A stretch of DNA of 7,892 bases from Aquificaceae bacterium. GTDB taxonomy: Bacteria; Aquificota; Aquificia; Aquificales; Aquificaceae. The notes beneath the pieces are model-generated. The model worked only from the letters and a program-made list of their open reading frames with translations. It did no database searches and was not told where the DNA came from. This document shows positions 1-5,026 of the stretch, one piece after another. The stretch covers positions 1-7,892 of the forward strand of contig WFYH01000162.1 in assembly GCA_015490215.1 (NCBI GenBank). Direction: 5' to 3'. Position 1 is the stretch's first letter. Each line of letters starts with the position of its first letter. A program made the position numbers and the translations under genes.

Positions 1-378
1 GAATGCGATGAGCCTCTGTATGAAGTTCCCGTGTGCACAAAAATCCTTATGGACGGGACCCCAGATTTAAAATCAAAGGTCGATACATTTTTCTTCAGAG
101 AGAAAGTCTATGCGGTTCGTATATCTGATAAGCGGTCCTTGCCGTTCTTTCATAAAAGCATCATCGTAGGCTATCTCCCAGAAAAGGAAATCTCCGGGGA
201 CGGGTTCTACGTGATTGCTAAACATCAAGAACCCTCAATCCCCATTTTAAGGGAAGTGGCTTTGAAAGGTTCACAGATATTACTTAAGCTCTATTCCCCA
301 GAAGACTTCGAGCCGTTCTCAGAGGAAGCATACAGAGTTGTAGGTATAGCCAAGCACATCACAATTCAAGGGTTTTGA
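1..378 (+). CDS. LexA/S24-like repressor C-terminal domain, 5'-truncated
   Basis: The frame is open from base 1, so the gene begins outside the window; 125 residues are visible, and an internal GTG at 31 is probably not the start. The pattern fits the S24/LexA peptidase-like fold. VPVCTK..DGTP sits where LexA has its Ala-Gly cleavage bond. KVYAVRIS...SLPFF matches the strand and catalytic-serine region (Ser at visible residue 46). GDGFYVIAK, ILREVAL and QILLKLYSP..FEPF follow the remaining strands, and YRVVGIAKHI is the usual ending. By this alignment the catalytic lysine (VKRL in LexA) is an arginine (residue 84), and the cleavage pair is Asp-Gly (18-19). Self-cleavage is therefore doubtful, and the domain may serve only for dimerisation. 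A DNA-binding N-terminal domain would lie off-window. The gene converges on the next one with a 20-bp overlap. The family call rests on motif reading and is moderately sure. Confidence 0.55.
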   Translation, partial: ECDEPLYEVPVCTKILMDGTPDLKSKVDTFFFREKVYAVRISDKRSLPFFHKSIIVGYLPEKEISGDGFYVIAKHQEPSIPILREVALKGSQILLKLYSPEDFEPFSEEAYRVVGIAKHITIQGF

Positions 379-589
379 GCATTTTCTTCAATACCTCTAC
401 CTGTTCGCTGTTCTCTTTCGCCCACTCCTTAATCCTGTCCATGATCCACTCCGCTTGAGATACCTTCTTCCCTTGAAGGTTCTGGAGCCGGAACCAAAGC
501 CTCCACGCCTCTACAAGCTCCCTTTCCTCTTCAGTCCTCGGATAAAGCGTTATCGCTATCCTGTCGCTTTTCCCTTTCTTCCCCTCCAT
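359..589 (-). CDS. Small ribbon-helix-helix-type DNA-binding protein (putative)
   Basis: A 76-residue charged protein. Residues 8-15 (SDRIAITL) could form a DNA-contacting beta strand. A long helix around EEERELVEAWRLWF follows, then a turn (GKKVSQ) and a second helix AEWIMDRIKEWAKEN. This strand-helix-turn-helix order is that of MetJ/Arc (ribbon-helix-helix) proteins, which are common as plasmid copy-control, partition and relaxosome accessory factors. The ATG at 589 lies exactly six bases after a -10 element (TAAGAT) with a perfect TTGACA 17 bp upstream, so the mRNA is probably leaderless. Direct repeats begin two bases beyond the -35, which suggests autoregulation. The C-terminus (EQVEVLKKMLKTLEL) may be a short coiled coil. 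The function is inferred from size, pattern and context only. Confidence 0.55.
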   Translation of the reverse strand: MEGKKGKSDRIAITLYPRTEEERELVEAWRLWFRLQNLQGKKVSQAEWIMDRIKEWAKENSEQVEVLKKMLKTLEL

Positions 590-595
590 GCCCTT

Positions 596-624
596 ATCTT
601 AAAGTTTACCTTCCTAAATGTCAA
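596..624 (-). promoter_or_regulatory. Sigma70-like promoter of the RHH-type gene
   Basis: On the minus strand, TTGACA (624-619), a 17-bp spacer and TAAGAT (601-596). The predicted +1 is the A of the ATG at 589. The -35 is a perfect consensus; the -10 matches four of six. Confidence 0.6.
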
Positions 625-625
625 T

Positions 626-671
626 AGGTTAAATGACTAAAGGTATAAAGGTTAAATGTGTAAAGGTATAC
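626..671 (+). repeat. Two 23-bp direct repeats (AGGTTAAATG..TAAAGGTATA)
   Basis: The units are 626-648 and 649-671. They share AGGTTAAATG, differ at two bases (AC/TG), then share TAAAGGTATA. They abut the -35 of the RHH-type gene. The core AGGTTAAAT recurs twice in the promoter of the relaxase-like gene near 7670-7692, so it may be an operator read by a common regulator. Confidence 0.7.
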
Positions 672-673
672 AT

Positions 674-761
674 GTTCTAAAATCTGGAATACCCTGTTCT
701 AATTTTTGGAATACCCTGTTCCATTTTTTAGAACACCCTGTCCTAAAAATTAGAACACCCC
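674..761. repeat. Four tandem 22-bp repeats with internal dyads (operators or iterons)
   Basis: The units are 674-695, 696-717, 718-739 and 740-761, with no gaps. Each is a 17-bp imperfect palindrome of the form GTTCyA-N5-TrGAAy with an A/T-rich centre, followed by a conserved ACCCT (ACCCC in the last). The 22-bp period puts every unit on the same helix face. Conserved 17-bp dyads suggest binding of a dimeric repressor, for example the S24-like protein at the left edge. Exact tandem repetition including the linker also fits replication iterons. No Rep gene is visible in the window to decide. Confidence 0.8.
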
Positions 762-794
762 CCGAAAATTACGGAGTTGGAGTCATTGAGCCTC

Positions 795-817
795 AAGGAG
801 TAGCTGAGATACTCCTT
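795..817. other. Perfect 8-bp hairpin/dyad
   Basis: AAGGAGTA (795-802) and TACTCCTT (810-817) are perfect inverted repeats around a 7-base loop, GCTGAGA. No strong T-run follows on either strand, so a dyad operator or attenuating hairpin is as likely as a terminator. Confidence 0.5.
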
Positions 818-984
818 TCCCTACTAAGACTTTATATAACTAAAGACTTTAAATACTAATACTCATCATCATCAACAGGGGCGCTGATGCTGAGAGAAGG
901 AAAAAGAAATCTTGATGCTTAAAAGAAGCCCTCTAAAGCGAGTCTTTTACCTTCACATATCTACACAGGCGCCGGCGGTTTTGC

Positions 985-1015
985 GGTTCGTAGGAAATTG
1001 GGGTTTTCTACTAAC
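985..1015 (-). promoter_or_regulatory. Recurring inverted repeat, copy A
   Basis: On the plus strand, GGTTCGTAG (985-993), a 14-base spacer and CTACTAAC (1008-1015). Read on the minus strand it matches copy B over both arms with identical spacing, while the spacer itself is not conserved. Confidence 0.75.
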
Positions 1016-1104
1016 TCAGGGAGGGCTTCGCCGAGATTTCTGGTTTACACATGTTGAAATGCCCTGAATAAAGGAAGGGATTGCGACCTTCTCTTCCAGT
1101 CTTT

Positions 1105-1545
1105 TCAGTCTCTGCTCTGGGGACACGCCTTAAACCTCTCTAATACATATTTAATCGATAAGTTCCCGCATATCTTTTTCCCCATGACCTCTTCATCTCC
1201 CACACACATCTTTGAATACGCAAACTCATGAGGGACCAGGATAAAGCACGGGACAACCTCTATAGAAAACATATCGTAGAGAGTCGGATCTATCCATATC
1301 TCAAACCCCTCCTTCTGATACTTGTTGAGCCTTCTAACCGCCTGCACGAGCCTCTCTCCTTCCAGCACTCCTCGGACCACTCCTATAACCTTCACATCAC
1401 AGTTTTTCTGAACCCACAGAGCGTTCTCTACCACATCTTTGGAGGGACGCTCAGTAAAGAAATAAAAGAGCACATTCCCCGAAACTGCATTTTTATTTAA
1501 GCCTATCAAAAGAAATATAAGAGCGATAAGCACTTGCCACATCAT
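1105..1545 (-). CDS. Secreted TrbC-like (F-type T4SS) thioredoxin-fold protein
   Basis: A 146-residue protein with a hydrophobic N-terminus (residues 1-22, MMWQVLIALIFLLIGL..) that looks like a signal peptide or anchor, though it has no early Lys/Arg. The rest follows the F-type TrbC pattern. A strand with the family's 'v.v.rG' core appears as VKVIGVVRGV (51-60). IDPTLYDMF (85-93) corresponds to the family's 'idP.lF..f'. VVPCFILV (97-104) corresponds to 'VPafVv'. CGNLSIKYVLERF (126-138) corresponds to the terminal 'Gdvsl..aLe'. In F-type conjugation such proteins act in the periplasm during pilus assembly. Five cysteines (49, 100, 114, 126, 141) could form disulfides. It stands alone on its strand and diverges from the motor operon with a 24-bp gap. 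A bidirectional promoter makes a leaderless start at 1545 (or the next ATG, 1542) likely; no Shine-Dalgarno is visible. Confidence 0.65.
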   Translation of the reverse strand: MMWQVLIALIFLLIGLNKNAVSGNVLFYFFTERPSKDVVENALWVQKNCDVKVIGVVRGVLEGERLVQAVRRLNKYQKEGFEIWIDPTLYDMFSIEVVPCFILVPHEFAYSKMCVGDEEVMGKKICGNLSIKYVLERFKACPQSRD

Positions 1546-1562
1546 TAATAATTAATTATAAT
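1534..1562 (+). promoter_or_regulatory. Sigma70-like promoter of the motor operon
   Basis: TTGCCA (1534-1539), a 17-bp spacer and a perfect TATAAT (1557-1562). The predicted +1 is at 1569-1570, coinciding with the ATG at 1570. The -10 lies in a 10-bp palindrome (1554-1563) shared with the opposite promoter. Confidence 0.7.
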
Positions 1563-1583
1563 TTAGAGCATGGAGGAGCGCAA
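1555..1583 (-). promoter_or_regulatory. Opposing promoter of the TrbC-like gene
   Basis: On the minus strand, TTGCGC (1583-1578), a 17-bp spacer and a perfect TATAAT (1560-1555). The -35 matches three of six. The predicted start falls 0-3 bases before the ATG at 1545. This -10 overlaps the plus-strand -10 by four bases. Confidence 0.5.
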
Positions 1584-2598
1584 AGCCTCCCGTACAGGGA
1601 GGATGGCTCGCTATACTTTTTCTTGGACGGATAGTTTTGCGGGATTAATCGGCTTCCTCGACACGATCCGCATCTGGGAGCTCGCAGGAGAAATACCTCA
1701 GCAGTTCTACACGTTCCCGATGATGCTCAGGGTTTTCTCCATGTCCTTTTCCTTCGCCTTTCTCTTGGCGTTCGTAGGGAATATCTTTGACATCATAAAG
1801 CCCTTCGTGGGCGTCTATTTCACCCCTCTGTGGTATGGTCTCGTTTTCGTATTTCTGTATTTACGGTATTACGGCTCTTTCGGGAGCTTCGGGATAAACG
1901 TTTACAGGACCGTTGTAAGCACAACGATTATCACGCTCTTTATCCTTGACAACCTCATGAGGTTCATTCTCGCTTATATAGGAGTGCTTTTGTCCGAGTC
2001 CTCGCATCCTACCTTTAAGTGGCTCGCCTCTTATATGCCATCGTTCGGCTTTCACGTTTACCATCTCCTCTACTTCGTGGTTCTCGCTCTTCCCAAGAAG
2101 AAGGGAGAGCAAGAGATAGAGACGAAACCGCTCTACTCGAACAAGGTCGTGGAGATAACGGAAGAAGAGTATGACGCCTTGGTAGAAACTCCCGGCGTTC
2201 CATCCCGTCCCTCCGAGCCATCCCTGGGGGCGGAAAAACCCGCTCCCACTCCTGCGTCCCCTTCTTTTTCTCCCTCTCCAGCTACTCCAAAATCGGAAGA
2301 AAAGCCCCAGGATGATATGGACGACCTTGAGGAAGTAAAAAAGGCTGTTAAGGAACTTGACGGGGATTTTAAATCCGAGGCTTTCCTCTGGGGGAAGAAC
2401 GTTTATGTCCGGGCGGACCTTGTGAGCGCTAACGGGCATGAAAAGAAAAAGGTAAAGGTCTCCAAGGACGGAGAGGTTTTGTTTGAGGGCGAATATATCA
2501 AGGTTCCAGCGGGCAAGGTTCTTGATAAAGAACAAAGGAGTGCTATTGCTAAGGTTGCTATGAACCGTGCTAAAGGAATAAAGGTAGAGGAGGTGTAA
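1570..2598 (+). CDS. Multi-span membrane protein with Pro-rich linker and soluble tail
   Basis: A 342-residue protein I do not recognise. The N-terminus is basic. Likely membrane spans lie near residues 50-72, 81-99, 113-140 and 157-174, ending at KKK (176-178), which places the tail in the cytoplasm by the positive-inside rule. A proline/serine-rich linker (about 208-246) follows. A small soluble domain (about 250-342) has an acidic helix DDLEEVKKAVKELDGDF, strand-rich KNVYVRADLV and VKVSKDGEVLFEGEYI, and a basic ending. It is first in an operon with a motor ATPase and two 31-residue membrane peptides, so it may be the membrane platform for that ATPase (inference). Start: the TATAAT at 1557-1562 makes ATG 1570 the likely leaderless start. 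ATG 1603 is the alternative, but its GGGAGG abuts the codon with no spacing. Confidence 0.85.
   Translation: MEERKASRTGRMARYTFSWTDSFAGLIGFLDTIRIWELAGEIPQQFYTFPMMLRVFSMSFSFAFLLAFVGNIFDIIKPFVGVYFTPLWYGLVFVFLYLRYYGSFGSFGINVYRTVVSTTIITLFILDNLMRFILAYIGVLLSESSHPTFKWLASYMPSFGFHVYHLLYFVVLALPKKKGEQEIETKPLYSNKVVEITEEEYDALVETPGVPSRPSEPSLGAEKPAPTPASPSFSPSPATPKSEEKPQDDMDDLEEVKKAVKELDGDFKSEAFLWGKNVYVRADLVSANGHEKKKVKVSKDGEVLFEGEYIKVPAGKVLDKEQRSAIAKVAMNRAKGIKVEEV
1586..1602 (+). promoter_or_regulatory. Hairpin at the 5' end of the operon mRNA
   Basis: CCTCCC (1586-1591) pairs perfectly with GGGAGG (1597-1602) across a 5-base loop, directly before ATG 1603. The same CCTCC could pair instead with GGAGG at 1572-1576, giving two mutually exclusive stems within about 35 bases of the predicted transcription start. 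Confidence 0.4.
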
Positions 2599-2600
2599 AG

Positions 2601-2696
2601 ATGGAGTGGGATAAGCTACTTGTGGTTGCCGTGATCGCTGGGGCACTCGGCTACCAGTTTGTCCTCAAGCCTCTACTCAAGAAGAAGGAGGCATAG
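2601..2696 (+). CDS. 31-residue single-span membrane peptide (first)
   Basis: A short frame between the membrane protein and the ATPase: an acidic start (MEWDK), one hydrophobic span at about residues 6-24 (LLVVAVIAGALGYQF), then a basic end (KPLLKKKEA). It has its own ribosome site, GGAGGTG (2589-2595), five bases before ATG, and starts two bases after the previous stop. The charge pattern predicts the C-terminus inside the cell. It may be a small subunit of the membrane anchor of the ATPase. Its size and charge layout also resemble minor coat proteins of filamentous phages, but nothing else here supports that. A second 31-residue membrane peptide follows the ATPase, so the motor gene is bracketed by two of them. 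Confidence 0.7.
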   Translation: MEWDKLLVVAVIAGALGYQFVLKPLLKKKEA

Positions 2697-2794
2697 GAGT
2701 AGGCAAGGTCTTAAGGGCCTTACTCTTACTGCTCGGGGTGGAGTTTTATGCTTTGCAGCTCCTGTATTCTCGTGGAGGAAGGAGGAGAGAAGTA

Positions 2795-4075
2795 ATGGAC
2801 AAGCTGGAGATGGAAGTTTTTGAGGGAGTAACCTACAAGCCCCGGACGGGACACGGGATAATCTTCGGGAACCCGAGATCAGGGAAGTCAAAGTGGATAG
2901 AGACAAAGGTAGCGGACGACATAAGGGATACGAAAAACCCTAAGAACGTCATCCTCGTCGATCCGGGTCCAGATCCAGCTCTCTTCGCCCGAACTGTATG
3001 GGCTACCCATGAAGCTGTAAAGAAAGGCATCAAGAAAAAGCTCTTTGTTATAGGAGACTTCCCCAAGTCCTTGAGGATCAAGCCCTTCTACAAGATGTCT
3101 CCCGAAGAGATAGCGGATATTATCTATGACCTTACTCCCGAGAACGAAAAGACTACTTACTTCCGGGATAAGGCGTGGGAGTTCGCTTTCGTAGTATCTT
3201 CCGCCATCCTCTCCTCTGGGGGAGAGGTTACTTTCTTTGACTTCATACGCTACGCTAACAAAGAGGATTTGAACGCTCTCAAGGCCGACACATACACCTA
3301 TATCAAGGATCCTACCGCCCAGGTTTTACTGGAGCAATGGGCGAACGCTTCGGAAAAGAGGATAGAGGAAGACCTCTCGGGTATGAAGTCCGCATTACTG
3401 AAGCTCACTCAGGGAAAAGCGAAGGAGATATTCTCTGGGGAGACCGATCCTATCAGAGAGATACTCCTCGAAAATCCCGAGGACCTCACTTTCACCTTCT
3501 ACATCGGCTATTCGAAAAAAAGCGAAGTGGAGGCTAAGGCGATAGCCAAGATGATACTGAGGTCTGTGGATAAAGTCATAGCGGATATGCTTGAGCGTTA
3601 TGAGAAGTTTAAGAATGTTCTGTGTGTGTGGGTGGACGAATGCCACAACGCTATATTCAAAGGCTTTGACGACCAGCTCCTGCTATACGGTAAGTCAAAT
3701 ACCTCTTTCATGCTTGCTACCCAGACGTTTGCTAACCTTGACAAGATAGATCCCTCTACTAACCTCAGAAGGAACCTTCTCTCCGCCGCGGGGCTTCAGG
3801 TTTACTTCAAAATCTCGGAACTCACTACTCAGCAGTATGTCTCAAGGCTATCAGGGACTAAACAGGATTACAGGAAGATGCTCGACGGCGATGAAGTTAG
3901 GACCATAGAGGAAGACGTGGAAGTGTTCAAGCCCGAGGACATAGGCAGGCTTAGAGTAGGAGAGTTCATAGCCTTCATTCACGGACAGCCCTACAGGGCT
4001 TTTAACGACACTACCAAGTATCCTCAAGTTCGGGTCCATCTCCCTGACGGCAGGGTAGTGGAGGCGGTAAGGTGA
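2795..4075 (+). CDS. TraD/VirD4/HerA-like DNA motor ATPase (putative coupling protein)
   Basis: A 426-residue P-loop ATPase. The Walker A motif is GNPRSGKSK (residues 25-33). The Walker B motif is VLCVWVDECH (275-284), with Asp281 and Glu282. ATQT (308-311) fits the conserved Gln sensor motif. The C-terminal block 'LQVYFKISELTTQQYVSRLSG' matches the region of TraG/TraD and HerA proteins that closes the ATPase core. Such proteins form hexamers that pump DNA, and in conjugation they link the relaxosome to the secretion channel. There is no membrane span in the called protein, and the 'DPKG' motif usual after the third strand is replaced by DPGPDP. The start at ATG 2795 has AAGGAGG nine bases upstream. 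GTG 2738 is an alternative without a ribosome site. The stop overlaps the next gene by four bases (GTGA). Confidence 0.8.
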   Translation: MDKLEMEVFEGVTYKPRTGHGIIFGNPRSGKSKWIETKVADDIRDTKNPKNVILVDPGPDPALFARTVWATHEAVKKGIKKKLFVIGDFPKSLRIKPFYKMSPEEIADIIYDLTPENEKTTYFRDKAWEFAFVVSSAILSSGGEVTFFDFIRYANKEDLNALKADTYTYIKDPTAQVLLEQWANASEKRIEEDLSGMKSALLKLTQGKAKEIFSGETDPIREILLENPEDLTFTFYIGYSKKSEVEAKAIAKMILRSVDKVIADMLERYEKFKNVLCVWVDECHNAIFKGFDDQLLLYGKSNTSFMLATQTFANLDKIDPSTNLRRNLLSAAGLQVYFKISELTTQQYVSRLSGTKQDYRKMLDGDEVRTIEEDVEVFKPEDIGRLRVGEFIAFIHGQPYRAFNDTTKYPQVRVHLPDGRVVEAVR

Positions 4076-4167
4076 GGAGGAAAGAGCGTATCAGCCTGGG
4101 AGAACTCCTCGGCATAGCGGTTATCCTCGTCCTGCTGTTCGCAAACCATTTCTGGGGAGGAGATTGA
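4072..4167 (+). CDS. 31-residue single-span membrane peptide (second)
   Basis: It starts at GTG 4072, overlapping the ATPase stop by four bases, with GGAGG at 4060-4064 seven bases upstream, so it is translationally coupled. The peptide has a basic head (MRRKER), one hydrophobic span at about residues 11-26 (LLGIAVILVLLFANHF) and a short WGGD end. Its orientation should be N-inside, opposite to the first 31-residue peptide. Coupling to the motor gene implies a matched amount of product and perhaps direct contact with the ATPase (inference). Confidence 0.7.
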   Translation: MRRKERISLGELLGIAVILVLLFANHFWGGD

Positions 4168-4197
4168 TGTGGAATACCAATAAAGGAGGTGTCTGTC

Positions 4198-4599
4198 ATG
4201 GCGCAAACAAAGAACATCAACTGGAAGAGGGCTGTGGAGCCTTCCAGAGACAACCGTCCCGAGGTCTGGGTCGTCTTCGGACAGGAGAAGGACGGCTATG
4301 AGTCCCTTCTTGAGGGAGAGGAACTCATCGGCTACCTTGAGAAGATCGTGGAAAGCGAAAAATACAGCAACCCGATAGTCTCACTCATATCCGAAGACGG
4401 CTCACAGAGGTTCCTCATGTTCGCCCCGCCAAACCTCGAAAGACAGCTCAAAGAGGTAATGACAAAATGCGACGGCAAGAAGGTCCTCGTGAAGATTATT
4501 TACAAGGGCAAGGAAAAAGCTAAAGGCAAGGACGGAACTCCTATATCCTTCCACTCCTTTGAGGTTCTATACACGGACGAAGTAGTGTTTTCAGGCTGA
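4198..4599 (+). CDS. Possible OB-fold single-strand DNA-binding-like protein
   Basis: A 133-residue soluble protein, last in the motor operon. AAAGGAGGTG (4181-4190) is an almost full anti-Shine-Dalgarno match eight bases before ATG 4198, which decides the start over GTG 4189. The second half reads as alternating strands: IVSLISEDGSQRFLMFAPP (60-78), then a helix (LERQLKEVMTK), then GKKVLVKIIYKGKEKAKGKDG (93-113) and FHSFEVLYTDEVVF (118-131). The 'V.VkI.Y.Gk.k.k...F.Fev' pattern is one I associate with phage and plasmid OB-fold proteins that bind single strands, but this is weak evidence. The first 45 residues show no recognised motif. The gene ends in a 9-bp convergent overlap with the minus-strand membrane gene. 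Confidence 0.75.
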   Translation: MAQTKNINWKRAVEPSRDNRPEVWVVFGQEKDGYESLLEGEELIGYLEKIVESEKYSNPIVSLISEDGSQRFLMFAPPNLERQLKEVMTKCDGKKVLVKIIYKGKEKAKGKDGTPISFHSFEVLYTDEVVFSG

Positions 4600-4872
4600 G
4601 ATAAGAGCGGTCAGACCGAAAGCACCTATTATATTAGCCAGTATGACAAGAGTTAGGGGGTGGAAGACTGCCTTCCATCCCTTTTCTTCCACCGCTTTCA
4701 AGTAGTCATTCATGATAAAGATAGCTACAGCTATTGATGCAAAAAAGAGTGCCGATAGGACGGTTCTGCCTGTGTCCGGAACGTGAGGCATTAACAAGCC
4801 GGCTATAAGTGTTACCATATAAACTATCGACACGCTTCCAATCATCCCAAAACCCGCTAAAATTCCCCTCAT
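4591..4872 (-). CDS. Small three-span membrane protein, unknown function
   Basis: A 93-residue, strongly hydrophobic protein with spans near residues 4-30 (ILAGFGMIGSVSIVYMV..), 37-55 (TVLSALFFASIAVAIFIM) and 71-91 (LTLVILANIIGAFGLTALI). A charged loop at about 55-69 (NDYLKAVEEKGWK) separates the last two. I do not recognise the family. Its size and topology would suit a small channel or assembly component, but nothing decides this. The ATG at 4872 follows a -10-like TAAGTT by six bases, with TTGCAA 17 bp further upstream. This is the same layout as the RHH-type gene and suggests a leaderless mRNA; no clear ribosome site is present. It is the only gene on this strand in this stretch and converges on the OB-like gene. 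Confidence 0.65.
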   Translation of the reverse strand: MRGILAGFGMIGSVSIVYMVTLIAGLLMPHVPDTGRTVLSALFFASIAVAIFIMNDYLKAVEEKGWKAVFHPLTLVILANIIGAFGLTALISA

Positions 4873-4878
4873 GCCTCA

Positions 4879-4907
4879 AACTTAAAACCAAAACCCGCCT
4901 TTTGCAA
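4879..4907 (-). promoter_or_regulatory. Candidate promoter of the three-span membrane gene
   Basis: On the minus strand, TTGCAA (4907-4902), a 17-bp spacer and TAAGTT (4884-4879), then six bases to ATG. Consensus matches are modest (four of six and three of six). The call leans on the same geometry seen at three other starts. Confidence 0.4.
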
Positions 4908-4913
4908 CCCAAC

Positions 4914-4933
4914 ACCTAACCTCAAACCTAACC
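4914..4933 (-). repeat. Two ACCTAACC direct repeats
   Basis: ACCTAACC occurs at 4914-4921 and 4926-4933 with a 12-bp period, upstream of the minus-strand membrane gene. It resembles the CTAACC arm of the adjacent inverted repeat and may be a degenerate extension of the same binding region. Confidence 0.4.
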
Positions 4934-4947
4934 AAAATCCCAAATCA

Positions 4948-4979
4948 GGTTAGTAGGTATATGGATAAATCTACTAACC
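4948..4979. promoter_or_regulatory. Recurring inverted repeat, copy C (symmetrical)
   Basis: GGTTAGTAG (4948-4956), a 14-base spacer and CTACTAACC (4971-4979): a perfect 9-bp inverted repeat, and the only fully symmetrical copy. It lies between two divergent genes, 47 bp before the ATG at 5027. Its right arm is ten bases upstream of a -10-like TAAAAT (4989-4994) that has no recognisable -35. Confidence 0.8.
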
Positions 4980-5026
4980 GAAAACCTGTAAAATCATAGG
5001 GCGATAAGATAAGGGAGGCAGGTCAG

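Larger units (their letters stand above)
762..1104. other. Non-coding stretch: repeats, hairpin, possible structured RNA
   Basis: I find no convincing gene here. It contains a perfect 8-bp hairpin (795-817). A direct repeat CTAArGACTTTA (822-832 and 840-851) lies in an A/T-rich segment. Next is a segment with complementary blocks (878-1029) and inverted-repeat copy A (985-1015). The only start codon with a purine-rich leader, ATG at 888, opens an 11-codon frame that is too short to call. Confidence 0.6.

Noticed and set aside
829..856. Archaeal-type TATA boxes (TTTATATA, TTTAAATA) suggesting an archaeal host
   Set aside because: Elsewhere the window has TTGxxx-N17-TATAAT promoters and a secreted F-type TrbC-like protein, which point to bacteria; A/T-rich DNA gives such boxes by chance.
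878..925. Similarity to a TPP riboswitch (GGGGCGC ... GCTGAGA)
   Set aside because: The second conserved half (CCTGAtctgg..aatgcc and closing stem) is missing, and no thiamine gene follows.
1861..2646. 261-codon open frame on the minus strand opposite the membrane protein gene
   Set aside because: It is antisense to a gene with clear membrane topology and a promoter, is rich in Arg/Ser/Gly as shadow frames are, and covers the start of the 31-residue gene with its own ribosome site.
3756..3764. CTACTAACC half-site inside the ATPase gene
   Set aside because: There is no partner arm at 14-15 bases on either side, so it is probably chance.
2601..4599. Filamentous phage module (tiny coat-like peptides, ATPase, ssDNA-binding-like protein)
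   Set aside because: The ATPase C-terminal motifs fit TraD/HerA rather than Zot/pI, the peptides lack signal sequences, and TrbC-like and relaxase-like genes flank the region. Not fully excluded.
4603..4616. Possible terminator hairpin CGGTC/GACCG after the OB-like gene
   Set aside because: The perfect arms leave only a one-base loop, there is no T-run, and it lies within the minus-strand coding region.
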